A stretch of DNA of 64,000 bases from Ascarosepion bandense (taxonomy: Eukaryota > Mollusca > Cephalopoda > Sepiida > Sepiidae): positions 292,501-356,500 of the forward strand of contig JBBBDQ010000229.1 in NCBI GenBank assembly GCA_037127315.1, in the 5' to 3' direction. The notes beneath the pieces were generated by a model. The model ran no database searches, was not told the DNA's origin, and worked only from the letters and a program-made list of their open reading frames with translations. How positions within the stretch are numbered: position 1 is the first letter of the stretch; each line of letters opens with the position of its first letter. The position numbers and the translations under genes were made by a program. Below are positions 33,635 to 43,511 of this stretch, piece after piece.

Positions 33635-33855
33635 TTTTATCATTATTAAGTAAATCATCGAGCTTTATATTCGACCTCAATAGAATGCAGAAAGCACTAG
33701 ACGGCCGTTTCGTCCTATATTTGGGACTCATCAGCAGTGTGCATCCACTACCAGGAATAGAACCCAGACAGTTTTCGTTATTAAGATGATGTTTCGTGTG
33801 GATGCACACTGCTGATGAGTTACTTAATAATTGTTCAAATACTCCTACTACTTCT

Positions 33856-33857
<2 letters not shown>
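33635..33857 (-). mobile_element. Hammerhead-bearing retroelement fragment
   Basis: This sequence is absent from the two other Helitron copies and sits between TA runs. The minus strand encodes a hammerhead ribozyme (33683-33746). A partial inverted copy of the ribozyme's 5' side (33798-33820), with matching outer TTACTTAATAAT sequence, makes the insertion a foldback. Hammerheads of this design are known in Penelope-like elements and small retrozymes. No RT or GIY-YIG coding sequence is present, so the parent element cannot be named. Confidence 0.65.
33683..33746 (-). ncRNA. Type I hammerhead ribozyme
   Basis: Read on the minus strand. Stem I outer helix: GGATGCA (33746-33740) with TGCATTC (33689-33683). 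Inner stem I: five pairs on both sides of the core. Core: CTGATGA (33734-33728). Stem II: GTCC/GGAC with loop (33727-33712). Then GAAA (33711-33708), short stem III ACGG/CCGT (33708-33701), and cleavage triplet GTC (33702-33700), predicted to cut between 33700 and 33699. An unpaired CTTTC in stem I could contact loop II. Every core nucleotide matches the consensus. Confidence 0.9.
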
Positions 33858-33893
<36 letters not shown>

Positions 33894-34268
33894 GGCAAGA
33901 TGTCTTTGTGTGTGTCTGTTTATCTGCCTGTATGTTTGTATTTTTTTCAGCACTTTTATTTTAGTTTTTGCATCGGGTTTGGCTCTAAGTAGTTATAATT
34001 GTAGTTCTTAGTCTCAGCCATAACACCATTTACTCAGAGGACTTATTTAGTCTTCAAAATTCAGTTTACGACGAAAAACACTTATTTGACATCGATACCA
34101 GGAAATCAAAATTTGACTTACATCCATTCATTTTTCTTTCAGTCTACGGTTACGCTTTAACTGGAAGAAACTATTGCTTTTTAGTCTTTCGGGCCATCGT
34201 CCAAAGAGTCTGAGCTCCAGGACCATGGATTAGTTTTAAAGCTTTCATTACACCAGAACAACTGCTAG

Positions 34269-34852
34269 TATTAATATAACTAGGTTAGTTTACATTGCTC
34301 GAACTATTATCAAAACTTTATGGACTGTCTACAGCCGTAATTTGCAACACAACCGTCTCGGATGCTTTTAATATTTCAACTGAAAAGTAAAAAACAAACA
34401 AACATTAATATACTCAGATGTATAAATGGTGATTTATATAGATTAGTTGTATATAGAAAAAGGTATTCTCTAATGAAAATAACAGCAATATAATTTTCTA
34501 TGAAAAAATGATACAATACAGGTTTACAGTAAAAATATCAACAATATATATGATGGCAAGCTGTTCCGCAGTACATTTTTAACTGAAGGACGGCAATTCC
34601 TTTCAAAATGTATTTAATTGAAGCTAAAATATTAAGTTCAAAATATTTAGATTTCAGCGTTTAATAATCATTAGATGTTGATAAGCCAGTAAACAAAATC
34701 AACCAATCCAACCAAGTTCACAAGTTAAAAAAGCTTGAGCGAAATGGTAAACATTGGTAGGGTTTGGGCTAGTCTTCTTCGTATTCTTTTTAATATTATT
34801 ATTATTAAGAGTAGGCCCGTGCCTTCAAAAATGATGGCAAAATATAATATAT
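34269..34852. other. No recognisable feature
   Basis: AT-rich sequence, no shared repeats. Confidence 0.5.
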
Positions 34853-35087
34853 CGATCAGTCAGTTAAATGTCATACGTGATACACGCTTTAGGCGATCAT
34901 GTCTCGAAAGCTATAGAACCCAATTTGTTCTGTTATTTAACTCATAACTGGACGGAGGAGACGGATTAATACCTTTCCCAAGGGTATCAGTGCGTAAGTG
35001 ACTGCAAGGAATTTAACTGGAATTTGAACTCGGCTCCCCGATTTGTCGTTCCGAGTAGATATCTATTGTACCACAACGCACATCCAA
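34853..35087 (-). mobile_element. S1 SINE with internal deletion
   Basis: Minus-strand S1 with the promoter end near 35085. About 85 bp are missing at 34909, where the sequence jumps from TCTCGAAAG to CTATAGAACC. Confidence 0.85.
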
Positions 35088-35143
35088 TATATATTAATAT
35101 ACCGTCTAAAAGACGTTGTACCTACTATTGAGTATCTTATATT

Positions 35144-35146
<3 letters not shown>

Positions 35147-35202
<56 letters not shown>

Positions 35203-35252
35203 ACACACGCACACACACACACACACACACACAAGCAGACACACACACATAT
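35147..35252. repeat. (CA)n microsatellite
   Basis: About 50 units with a few interruptions. Confidence 0.95.
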
Positions 35253-35935
35253 CTGTATATATTCGTCACTACTCGATGGCATAATTAGTAGCATAAAAAT
35301 AACAAGCACATTAAAAAAAGCAAACATGCGTCAATAGCTTTCATTACGGGTAGCAAAGTGTAATAATTGTCATCAAAGAGAATGAACTGAGCCGACACTG
35401 TTTCGCTATTGTCTGTTTAATGAACTGAGTCGACGCTGCCTAGCTTTTCTCCCCACCTCTCTCTGTCTGTCTCCATGAATGGGACAGAAGGGAATATATA
35501 TATATATATATATATAATATATGACTTTATGTTCATGTCAGCAAATTGAATTCGCTTTATCGGCGATCTTTGATATTTTAGAAAATTCGAAAATGGGTTT
35601 GAATGTGTGTGTTGGTGATAAAACCAGAAGTAAGCTTGCAAATAAAAAAGAAGTGTAGTGCATAAAAAAGGGAAGGAAGAAAGAAACAAAGAGAGGAAAA
35701 TGAAAGATGAAGGGTAAGAAGAAAGAAGGAAAGATAAGGAAAGATAAGTAATATATAATATAAAATATAATGTAGTAGTAAATAATATACCCAAAGAGAC
35801 GAAAAATGGCTAAAAAAGTAAAAATTAAAATATGGATGAAGTAAAATAAAAAAGAAATAAATTCTAGTGGGCATCAGTACTTAAGTATTACTTCTGATAT
35901 AGATACAATTCTAATTAGAAAAAATATATAAATTA

Positions 35936-35937
<2 letters not shown>
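35253..35937. other. No gene; short (TA)n at 35496-35519
   Basis: A purine-rich stretch (35640-35760) makes long minus-strand open frames rich in Phe and Leu. These are compositional. Confidence 0.5.

Positions 35938-35981
<44 letters not shown>
35938..35981. repeat. (TA)n microsatellite
   Basis: Abuts the left end of family D. Confidence 0.95.
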
Positions 35982-35986
<5 letters not shown>

Positions 35987-36262
35987 ATCGAGGCAGAAGA
36001 TAATTTTCTAGACATATACTGTTTTATCTAACACATAATAATGTCTATTATGTTAAATCATGAGCCGTTCTAAACATTGTATTTTGATTTTAATTTCCGG
36101 TGAAAATAAAGACAAAAATTCTCTAAAATTTGGATATTTTTATTATGCTCGTTCTAAGCTTTCGGCTCACATGAGCCATTTTCAGAGAGGTTGCAGAGAA
36201 GTTAACATAAAGATCCACCATCAGAGGTGATTTTATCTTGTGTTGAGATAAAACATTGCAAA
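35982..36262. mobile_element. Family D repeat, left end preserved
   Basis: Colinear with 18604-18870 in the centre. Its left terminus (about 35986-36032) is the inverse of that copy's right terminus. The right end here is lost. Confidence 0.6.
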
Positions 36263-37006
36263 GCAACAATAACAGTTACCGAATAGCAGACGCAGTTCGT
36301 AAATTTGTAATGCGGTTCTATGACATCACACCGCCTGAGAGACCGAAACTCTTACCAGAAAGATGACAGATAAGTCTACGGGAGAACATGGTTGTAGTAA
36401 AACCAATATATGTAATGGATTTATTATTAGTTGCAGAGGTATAATCTCTGAAAGGCCATGTAAATTAATGCACTACATTGGTTTTCTATAAAGGATTTAG
36501 GTGTGTGATTGTAGGGTTATAGAGGCAATGAGGTCAATTGTTTTAAATTTTTCAGAATATATGATGAGATTAATTTATTATAATTTATTTATTGATTTAA
36601 CATTTCAAAGTATTATGTTTTTGAATGTTGTTTCATCACGTTTATAACTATTATGCATTTGGTTGCATTAGTATAAGTTAATAGTGTTATGTTTATTTTG
36701 AGATACACTTATTATTATTAATATTATCAATATTGTTAGAGGTGTTATTAAAATTATTGATATACATTTTAATTTCTTGATCAACGACGGAGTTAGGAAA
36801 TCTATTGTTACGAAGTGTTTGTTTAATGTTCAGCAATTTTTTATAGAATATTAATTTAAAAGAACATATCATTTTGTGTGTTAAATTAAGTTTTTTAACT
36901 TATATCGTTATATATTGCGAGTTTATCCTCGTTAGTTTCCTATATAAAGAAGTCGTGAAACTTACTTGTCAACTTTCTGATCAGAGTTCAATATAATATA
37001 TATATA
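36263..37006. other. No recognisable feature
   Basis: AT-rich sequence, strongly so after 36540. Confidence 0.5.
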
Positions 37007-37228
37007 CGCATCGCTCATTCAGTAAAATGAATTAGAGCACTCTGGTATAGGCGTATGATACATCATACGCTAAAAAGTCTGCCTCCTTCTACCGAGCGCC
37101 AACAGCTCATAGGTAGAACCGCCAACTGACGCCAATTTGGTCGGGTTTCAATCCTGGGTTAAAAGCAATCGGATATCTAACCGTACTGATGAACTGTGAT
37201 ACAGCGAAACAAATCTGTTTGCGGATGA

Positions 37229-37232
<4 letters not shown>
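37007..37232 (+). mobile_element. S2 tRNA-hammerhead repeat, copy b
   Basis: Plus strand. The A box is altered to CAGCTCATAGG (37103-37113); the B box GGTTTCAATCC is intact at 37144-37154. The hammerhead motif ends the unit. The 5' part of the unit is missing. Confidence 0.8.
37173..37230 (+). ncRNA. Hammerhead motif (S2 copy b)
   Basis: CTGATGA (37186-37192), stem II CTG/CAG with an A-C mismatch at its base, GAAA (37206-37209), and cleavage triplet GTT (37217-37219). All core bases are present, and GUU is permitted as NUH, but the closing base pair of stem II is lost. Confidence 0.65.

Positions 37233-37285
<53 letters not shown>
37230..37285. repeat. (TA)n microsatellite
   Basis: Directly follows S2 copy b, as after most S2 copies. 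Confidence 0.95.
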
Positions 37286-37286
<1 letters not shown>

Positions 37287-37490
37287 TTCTCTTCTGTCAC
37301 TTTCATAATGAGAGAGACAATAGCAAAGAATCCGTGGGTTCTCTTTACTGACAGTTATTAAACTTTACTACCTGTTATTAAAGCTCTTGCCGCGTGTTTG
37401 ATATTTTACTGTGCCTTATTTAAATTTTTGCAATAATTATGTTGAAGCGTGAAGAATATATATACCCTATCCTTTTTAATAAAGGCCGCT

Positions 37491-37491
<1 letters not shown>

Positions 37492-37538
<47 letters not shown>
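37492..37538. repeat. (TA)n microsatellite
   Basis: Pure TA run. Confidence 0.95.
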
Positions 37539-37540
<2 letters not shown>

Positions 37541-37804
37541 TGTCACGTTCAGAGAAGATAACCTGTGAAGAAAACATCTAATAATCCTCTCAAGTATTTT
37601 ACCGATATTTTTAAAGCAGGTGTCATCAAGAAAAGTTGATATGAGTAATCAGCTTTGCCAACCCATGATTTTCGCTTTGAACGCTTATCAGATCCAAACT
37701 GTTTGATAAATCTTTTTATCAGATCCAATATTTACACTCTTTCGTAATGGACGAACCCGAAATGTGATTTTAATATTTGAAATTTTTAACATTATCTCTC
37801 TTAC

Positions 37805-37807
<3 letters not shown>

Positions 37808-37867
<60 letters not shown>

Positions 37868-37868
37868 T

Positions 37869-37903
<35 letters not shown>
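37808..37903. repeat. Compound (TA)n-(GT)n microsatellite
   Basis: TA to about 37851, then an interrupted GT run. Confidence 0.95.
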
Positions 37904-38566
37904 ATTTCCAAATGAATAAGGAACGAAGAAAATATTAACAACCTTTAAAATATTAATTTAAAACAGTGTACAATATGGAATTAGAGCTATGAACATTTAT
38001 TATAAATTATAATTGGTTCATGTTCAAATTACAATCTACTACAAAGTGTACATTTTCTTTAGACATTGGAGGGACAATGTGACATCAGGTAGTAACCGCT
38101 ATTTTTTGACGGGAGATGGAAAATTCGATTCTTTATATTGATAAATCTTTTTGTGCGAGGAACGGGGGTAGGGAGAATGATGCGACATTGTCCGTTTAAT
38201 GTCGAAACATGGACTTTATATGATCATTGTCTAGTACTTGCAGGGAGGAATGGGAAAGGTAAGCAAAGAGAAAAAATAATTCCTTCAAATGTTTTTTTTT
38301 TTCCTTTTCCTCCCTAGTTGCTGTCTGTAGGTTTTATTTATTGATTTAGTTTTCTTGTCATATAATTTCATCTTCATTTTTAATTTTTTAAAAAGCTGAA
38401 ATAAATGTTCCCAGATGACCCTGGAGTGATTGGAATTAAAACTGGTCGGTCGATTTTCCTGTGTTCTTTTATTTTTTATTTTTTGTCCTTTTCTTACACC
38501 ATGGCTTTAAGTCTTAAACTTTATTTATTTATTACCATAATAGGATTTTGTACAACCAATAATTTA

Positions 38567-38573
<7 letters not shown>
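37904..38573. other. No recognisable feature
   Basis: AT-rich. A 73-codon plus frame (38405-38626) runs into a TA array and is not convincing. Confidence 0.5.

Positions 38574-38607
<34 letters not shown>
38574..38607. repeat. (TA)n microsatellite
   Basis: Pure TA run. Confidence 0.9.
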
Positions 38608-38611
<4 letters not shown>

Positions 38612-38940
38612 GGGTTAATTAACTAGTTTTCTGTCATAATGAAATTATACAAGTACGCAGTAGTATTAAAACGTGTTCAATACAAATCTATTGTAGAGCG
38701 TTTGAATACTTTTCATTTGGAAATGAGTTATTTCGCGACCTAGGTTTCTATCTTTCGGTGTCTTCAGGCGATTTACAATAACTAATTTTATTTTTTTTTC
38801 AAATGCTCACGTAACAGGGATCTTTTATCTTTTATGAACAAGCAATTTTCACAATTAGGAGAAGTTACTTAATGCTCTTAGAACACTTTCAATCACGATT
38901 GTATGATCTTTGTAGGTATTTTTTGATATAGTTATATATA

Positions 38941-39000
38941 TTGTCATCCGCAGGCAGATCTGTTTCGCAGTATCACAGCTCATCAGTACGGTTAGACTCC
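38941..39000 (-). ncRNA. Hammerhead motif (S2 copy c), altered cleavage triplet
   Basis: Minus strand: CTGATGA (38986-38980), stem II, GAAA (38966-38963), palindromic CAGATCTG, then GCC (38955-38953) in place of GTC. The change at U16.1 should block or slow cleavage. The flanking copy at 39263-39265 keeps GTC. Confidence 0.65.
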
Positions 39001-39263
39001 GATTGATTTTTAACCCAGGATTGAAACCGGACCGAATTGGCGTCAGTCGGCGATTCTACCTCTGCGCTATGTGCGTTCGGTGGAAGAAGACAGACGTTTT
39101 AGCGCATATAATATCACTATACGCGCCCAATTGCTAGAATGATCTAATTCATTTTACTGAATGATCGATGCGTACACGCCAGAGTAGCTACTGTTTTTCA
39201 AAGACTACAATTCTTTCAGAGTGGTCAATCAGGGTGTGAAAGCGTAAATATTGTCATCCGCAG

Positions 39264-39268
<5 letters not shown>
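38941..39268 (-). mobile_element. S2 tRNA-hammerhead repeat, copy c, full unit plus start of next
   Basis: The best-preserved unit. On the minus strand the A box is TAGCGCAGAGG (39059-39069) and the B box GGTTTCAATCC (39018-39028). The sequence TTGTCATCCGCAG occurs at both 38941 and 39251, exactly 310 bp apart. The copy is therefore one complete unit flanked by two copies of the hammerhead cleavage region, as expected for a head-to-tail dimer that was partly lost. Confidence 0.85.

Positions 39269-39327
<59 letters not shown>
39269..39327. repeat. (TA)n microsatellite
   Basis: Follows the truncated second S2 unit. Confidence 0.95.
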
Positions 39328-39329
<2 letters not shown>

Positions 39330-39607
39330 CTGGGAGATTAATGTCACCATTTGTGTTGTTATTATTACAAGGTTTCGGTTGATGTGCCACACAAGCTTTT
39401 ATTACTGTCCTTGGAGTTAAAATGTCTTGAATATTGTTGAATTCTGTTCTGGGTGAGCCATTATTTTTTGTTCGTTTTGCCTAATTTTTGCTTGATTTTA
39501 AAACTTTTCATGCTTAATTGAAGGATTGATTTTGTTTTCTTAGACATTTCATTGCCTGGACTTTAACTAAGTTAAAACTTATCAAGTCAACAACGTTTTT
39601 TTTTCTT

Positions 39608-40229
39608 TTTGTTTCCTGTTTAGGATGCGGTTTCCAGTTTTCTCTTTTCCAATCTTTTCACTCTTTTCCTTTTTTATTATTTTTTTTTCAATTGGAGTAG
39701 ATAGACTAAACTATCGCCCGTTTCACACTCCACCCACATCTATTGAACGGGTGAAGAGGCTCATCCCTTGTTTCCTGTTTAGGATGCGGTTTCCGGTTTT
39801 CTCTTTTCCAATCGTTTCACTCTTTTCCGTTTTTATTATTTTTTTTTCAATTGGAGTAGATAGACTAAACTATCGCCCGTTTCACACTCCACCCACATCT
39901 ATTGAACAGGTGAAGAGGCTCATCCCTTTTTTCCTGTTTAGGATGCGGTTTCCGGTTTTCTCTTTTCCAATCGTTTCACTCTTTTCCAATCGTTTCACTC
40001 TTTTCCTTTATTATTTTTTTTTTCAATTGGAGTAGATAGACTAAATTATCGCCCGGTTCACACTCCACCCACATCTATTGAACAGGTGAAGAGGCTCATC
40101 CCTTGTTTCCTGTTTAGGATGTGGTTTCCGGTTTTCTCTTTTCCATTCTTTTTACCCTTACGTAGCCCCCTGCGCATCAGTGGCGTTACCGCCTTGCTTG
40201 GGGTGATATGATTAAAAAAAAAAAAAAAA
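39608..40229 (+). mobile_element. VNTR retroelement with LINE B-type 3' end
   Basis: A GGATG(C/T)GGTTTCC landmark recurs at 39623, 39782, 39941 and 40117 (periods 159, 159, 176; the last is lengthened by an internal 17-bp duplication). The array runs into the LINE B 3' terminus with hairpin GGCG-TTAC-CGCC (40182-40193) and a 15-17-nt A-tract. The 136-codon plus frame is only the repeat read through. The layout resembles primate SVA (VNTR plus borrowed 3' end) but homology is not implied. Confidence 0.8.
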
Positions 40230-40857
40230 GATCTTACCACATATGGCATAACTCTTCAGACACATATTGAACTATATTTTGAAATTAACGAAACTTTTAC
40301 TGAAATTTCACCAGATCTTACCTTTCCATAATTTTACAAAAAAGCACTTGGATGTTTTCATTTAAAAACCAGGAATGTGATGTAGAGAAATGATACAATA
40401 TTATAGCATAATAAAAAAAGAATTTAGATTTTTTAAGAAAAGAATATAACGTTTGGTATCACGTAGGCAAAATCAATTACGATTAATAGAGTACATTTCG
40501 GTTGAAAGACATTTTTGGGCAATTTTTTACTTTACCATATCGAAATTCGCAGTTTGGTAGTACAACATAGGAAAAGTGACAAATAGATTTTTTGCCGCTA
40601 AATTTCTAATGAAAATAAAATAGTAACAAAAGATTTTTTAAAATAACGCAAGCCAAAATGCAAAAATCTTGCCCTACGAATATTTTGCAAAATATATTAT
40701 CTTTCATTTGGTTTCACATTGTGATATTTATTTTATGCATTGGCAATTTAAAACGAAACTTTCACCTTGCCGCCCCCGCAACTAGTAAGATATACGACTT
40801 TACTTGAAAGGAAAACAGAACCAAAACAAAACCAAATAAGCAAAAATAAACAAAAAC
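40230..40857. other. No recognisable feature
   Basis: AT-rich sequence. Confidence 0.5.
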
Positions 40858-41362
40858 ATTTTTTATAATTGTGTCGTCTCAAGCAAGGCATTTTACTGCC
40901 ACTTTTGTGCAGGGGGTTACATAGGAGGAACGTTATGAGGAGTGAGAGGGTGCATGGGTTGTCAGGAAGAGAGTAGGGGAGGAAGAAATTACTGATGATA
41001 GTAGCGTGGACGAGGAGGTATGTTATGAGGAGTGAGAGGTTGCAGAAGGTGTCAGGAAGATAGTAGGAGAAGAAAGAGAGTACTGATGAGAGTTGGGTGA
41101 ATGTAGAAAAGCATGAGAGAGAGGATGTAAGTTAGTGAGACAGGAGATGACTAGTGACTTTACATTTAAATTCTTGGAGATTGTAATTGTCAGGAAAGCA
41201 AGTATGTGGAAGAGAATTCCACAGGTGGGAAGTGCGAGAAAAGAAGCTGATGGAGTAGAATTTGCGTTTCCAATTTATTGATTTCACATTAAAAGAGTGG
41301 GACCTAGGTGCTAATCTTGTGGCTCGAGGAAATTCATTTATAGGGGGAACCAGTGAGCTAAG
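40858..41362 (-). pseudogene. LINE B 3' fragment
   Basis: Minus-strand 3' UTR with hairpin GGCA/TGCC (40887-40900). It contains an internal duplication of the GGAGTGAGAGG stretch (40937 and 41029). The last part of the RT C-terminus ends at 41362. Confidence 0.85.
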
Positions 41363-42262
41363 AAAAAAATAATAAACATTACCCGAGAATGGATTATTTA
41401 GTTCACTTTATATCTGTAAACTATTATTTTCTCGAAAATATCTATACAATCCGAAAAAAAATTGGTCTTAAATAACCTGAAAACATCTTAAACATAGGCC
41501 GGCTGCAAAAAAAATTGATTCACTGTGTCGGGCTAGACTATTTTTCTGGCCCAAATTTACTTAACACATATCTGCCATTCGTCTATACTTTGAATATTGC
41601 TACTATGTATCATCTGTTGCTTCTGCTATGTATTTAGAGGTTCATTATGAAATAAAAAGAAAAAAAATGCAATGTTATTTTTGTGACTTGGCATCTAGGC
41701 TTCACCCATTTTCCTACTGATTTAAAGTAACATTTCTTGCCTTTTTTGTCAATATTTTCACGGTAATGTTTCTTGACCTAGAACAATTCAGCAAACATTC
41801 GGGCCTATGCATATTATCTATTTTGTTATTTATGCATTTAACACAAAATATGAACGCAGTAAAATTTGAAACAAATAACAAAAACGAAAAGCTGAGAAGC
41901 AAGAGCTTGTAACCTTCTATGTGTAAAAGTTGCCCAGGGAAGTAGGTTTGTCAATGTTAGAAAAAGATATCTTGAACAAATATATGTTGTACGAATTGCA
42001 TTATTTTATTATTGGCTTTTCTGTAAAGTTTTATTTAGGACTCAAACGTAACACTGTTAAATGTAATTTTTTTCTGTTTGTACCAGTCGTCATAAATTGA
42101 GTTGATACTGAATTCCAGAGGTCAATAAGACATTTCTAATAGGCGGAATTTCGCCCTACATTACTGTACTTTACATATTAAAAATAGAGTTACTATTAAC
42201 AAGAAAATAAGCATGCTAGTATTATGCCAACCTCACACATCTGTTCAGTTTCAGTACAGAAT
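41363..42262. other. No recognisable gene
   Basis: AT-rich; a 62-codon minus frame at 41714-41902 has no known motif. Confidence 0.45.
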
Positions 42263-42580
42263 GTGCGTTGAGGTGCAGTGGATATCGGCTCGGAACGAGA
42301 AATCGGGGAGCCGAGTTCGAATTCCAGTTGAATTCATTGCATTCACTGACGCGCAAATACACTTGGGAAAGGAACTAATCGGTCTCTTCTCTCCAGTTAT
42401 GTGTTAACAAAAAAGCTTGGTTTCTATAGCCTTGGCTGGCGACTAGTCTACATCACAAAGCAATGGCAACCTACTGCGGGATAATCTTCTGCCCAGCCAG
42501 TCATGTCTCTTTCGAGACATGATCGCCCAAGCGTGTATCACGTATGACTCTTGACTGACTGACTGACTGACTGACTGACT
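42263..42580 (+). mobile_element. S1 tRNA-derived SINE, near complete
   Basis: Plus strand; shows the true 3' end, about seven TGAC units to 42580. The B box is GTTCGAATTCC, and the A box is slightly changed. Confidence 0.9.
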
Positions 42581-42744
42581 CTGTTTTTAATTAAACAGCA
42601 CATTTATATAACTCTACCATTCTGAATATTTTCTGAGCAATTTTGTTAGGAAAATATTCCTTTCTTTGGATAGGAATGAGATTTCTAGCATATGTAATCG
42701 TTCCTACAGTTTATCTAATAAAGCCTTTTTATGCAATTGATAAG

Positions 42745-43490
42745 TTTACATTATTTACATTGTTTGGACTATTGTCGTCGTCATTATTTCCCTGTTTACG
42801 ACATTTCGAACCGAACCCTTTATTTTGATCACTGCGTAACTTAACTTACCTCACCACTTGAATTCACAAATCATTGAGTCGGCTCACTGGAACTAACCAA
42901 CGCTTATATCCATTGGGCCGTATGTCCTTGAGGACATATATGAATCTCTTAAAATTATAAACCTAATAACCTCAGTAACCATGTTTTACCAGAGCTAATA
43001 TTGCAATCTTTAATACTAATGATTGTATCTATCATTTTTATACCACAGCACATATTGCAATATTTCGTGCTAATGATTTTCTCTAGCATTCAGTATTCCT
43101 GGTTTCCATATTGTTTTCATTTCTAAGCTTGTCTAGCTTAGGAGATTTTTGTGGCCAACGTACTTTCTAGAAGTGATCTCTATCAATAATTTCAATGTCA
43201 TTTAATGAAAAAAGGTGATCCCTTTTCTCCCTCCATATGTGGTCATATGGAGGGAGAAAATATATATGATTTTTTTTATCTCCCTTCGTGTTACAGCTTT
43301 GCAATATTCTTGTAGTCTTACTTGAAGGGACGCCCCGTTGCTTTATTTATATTTCTTTACACAACTGCAGGAAAAAGGTCCCAGCATACAACAGCCGAAA
43401 CATCATAAATATGGCAATAAAAAGGAGAACAATTAACGTAAATAACTGTAATACTAACTCATCTCAGAAGTATAGACAAATACTATCAGG
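42745..43490. mobile_element. Family E element, long diverged copy
   Basis: Left end (42745-42830) and right end (about 43385-43490) match the family, including the final ATAGACAAAT block. About 550 bp of interior is not shared, so the copy either holds an insertion or represents a longer relative. A perfect hairpin lies inside at 43223-43260. Confidence 0.55.
43223..43260. repeat. Perfect 17-bp hairpin
   Basis: Arms 43223-43239 and 43244-43260 are exact inverted repeats around a 4-nt loop (TGGT). The stem includes CTCCCTCCATATG. Confidence 0.9.
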
Positions 43491-43511
43491 ATAGTGATTT
43501 ATATATATATA

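Larger units (their letters stand above)
33311..34268 (+). mobile_element. Helitron-like element, copy 3
   Basis: Starts A|TCTAAAC (33311) and ends CTAG|T (34265-34268). Colinear with copy 1, but its central TA array is interrupted by the hammerhead-bearing insertion at 33635-33857. The 3' hairpin is degraded. Confidence 0.7.

Noticed and set aside
35417..35874. Minus-strand Phe/Leu-rich frames resembling a membrane protein
   Set aside because: They arise from a purine-rich tract on the plus strand and run into a TA array; no start context or repeat-free homologue is visible.
39625..40035. 136-codon protein with internal repeats
   Set aside because: It is the VNTR of a retroelement read in one frame.
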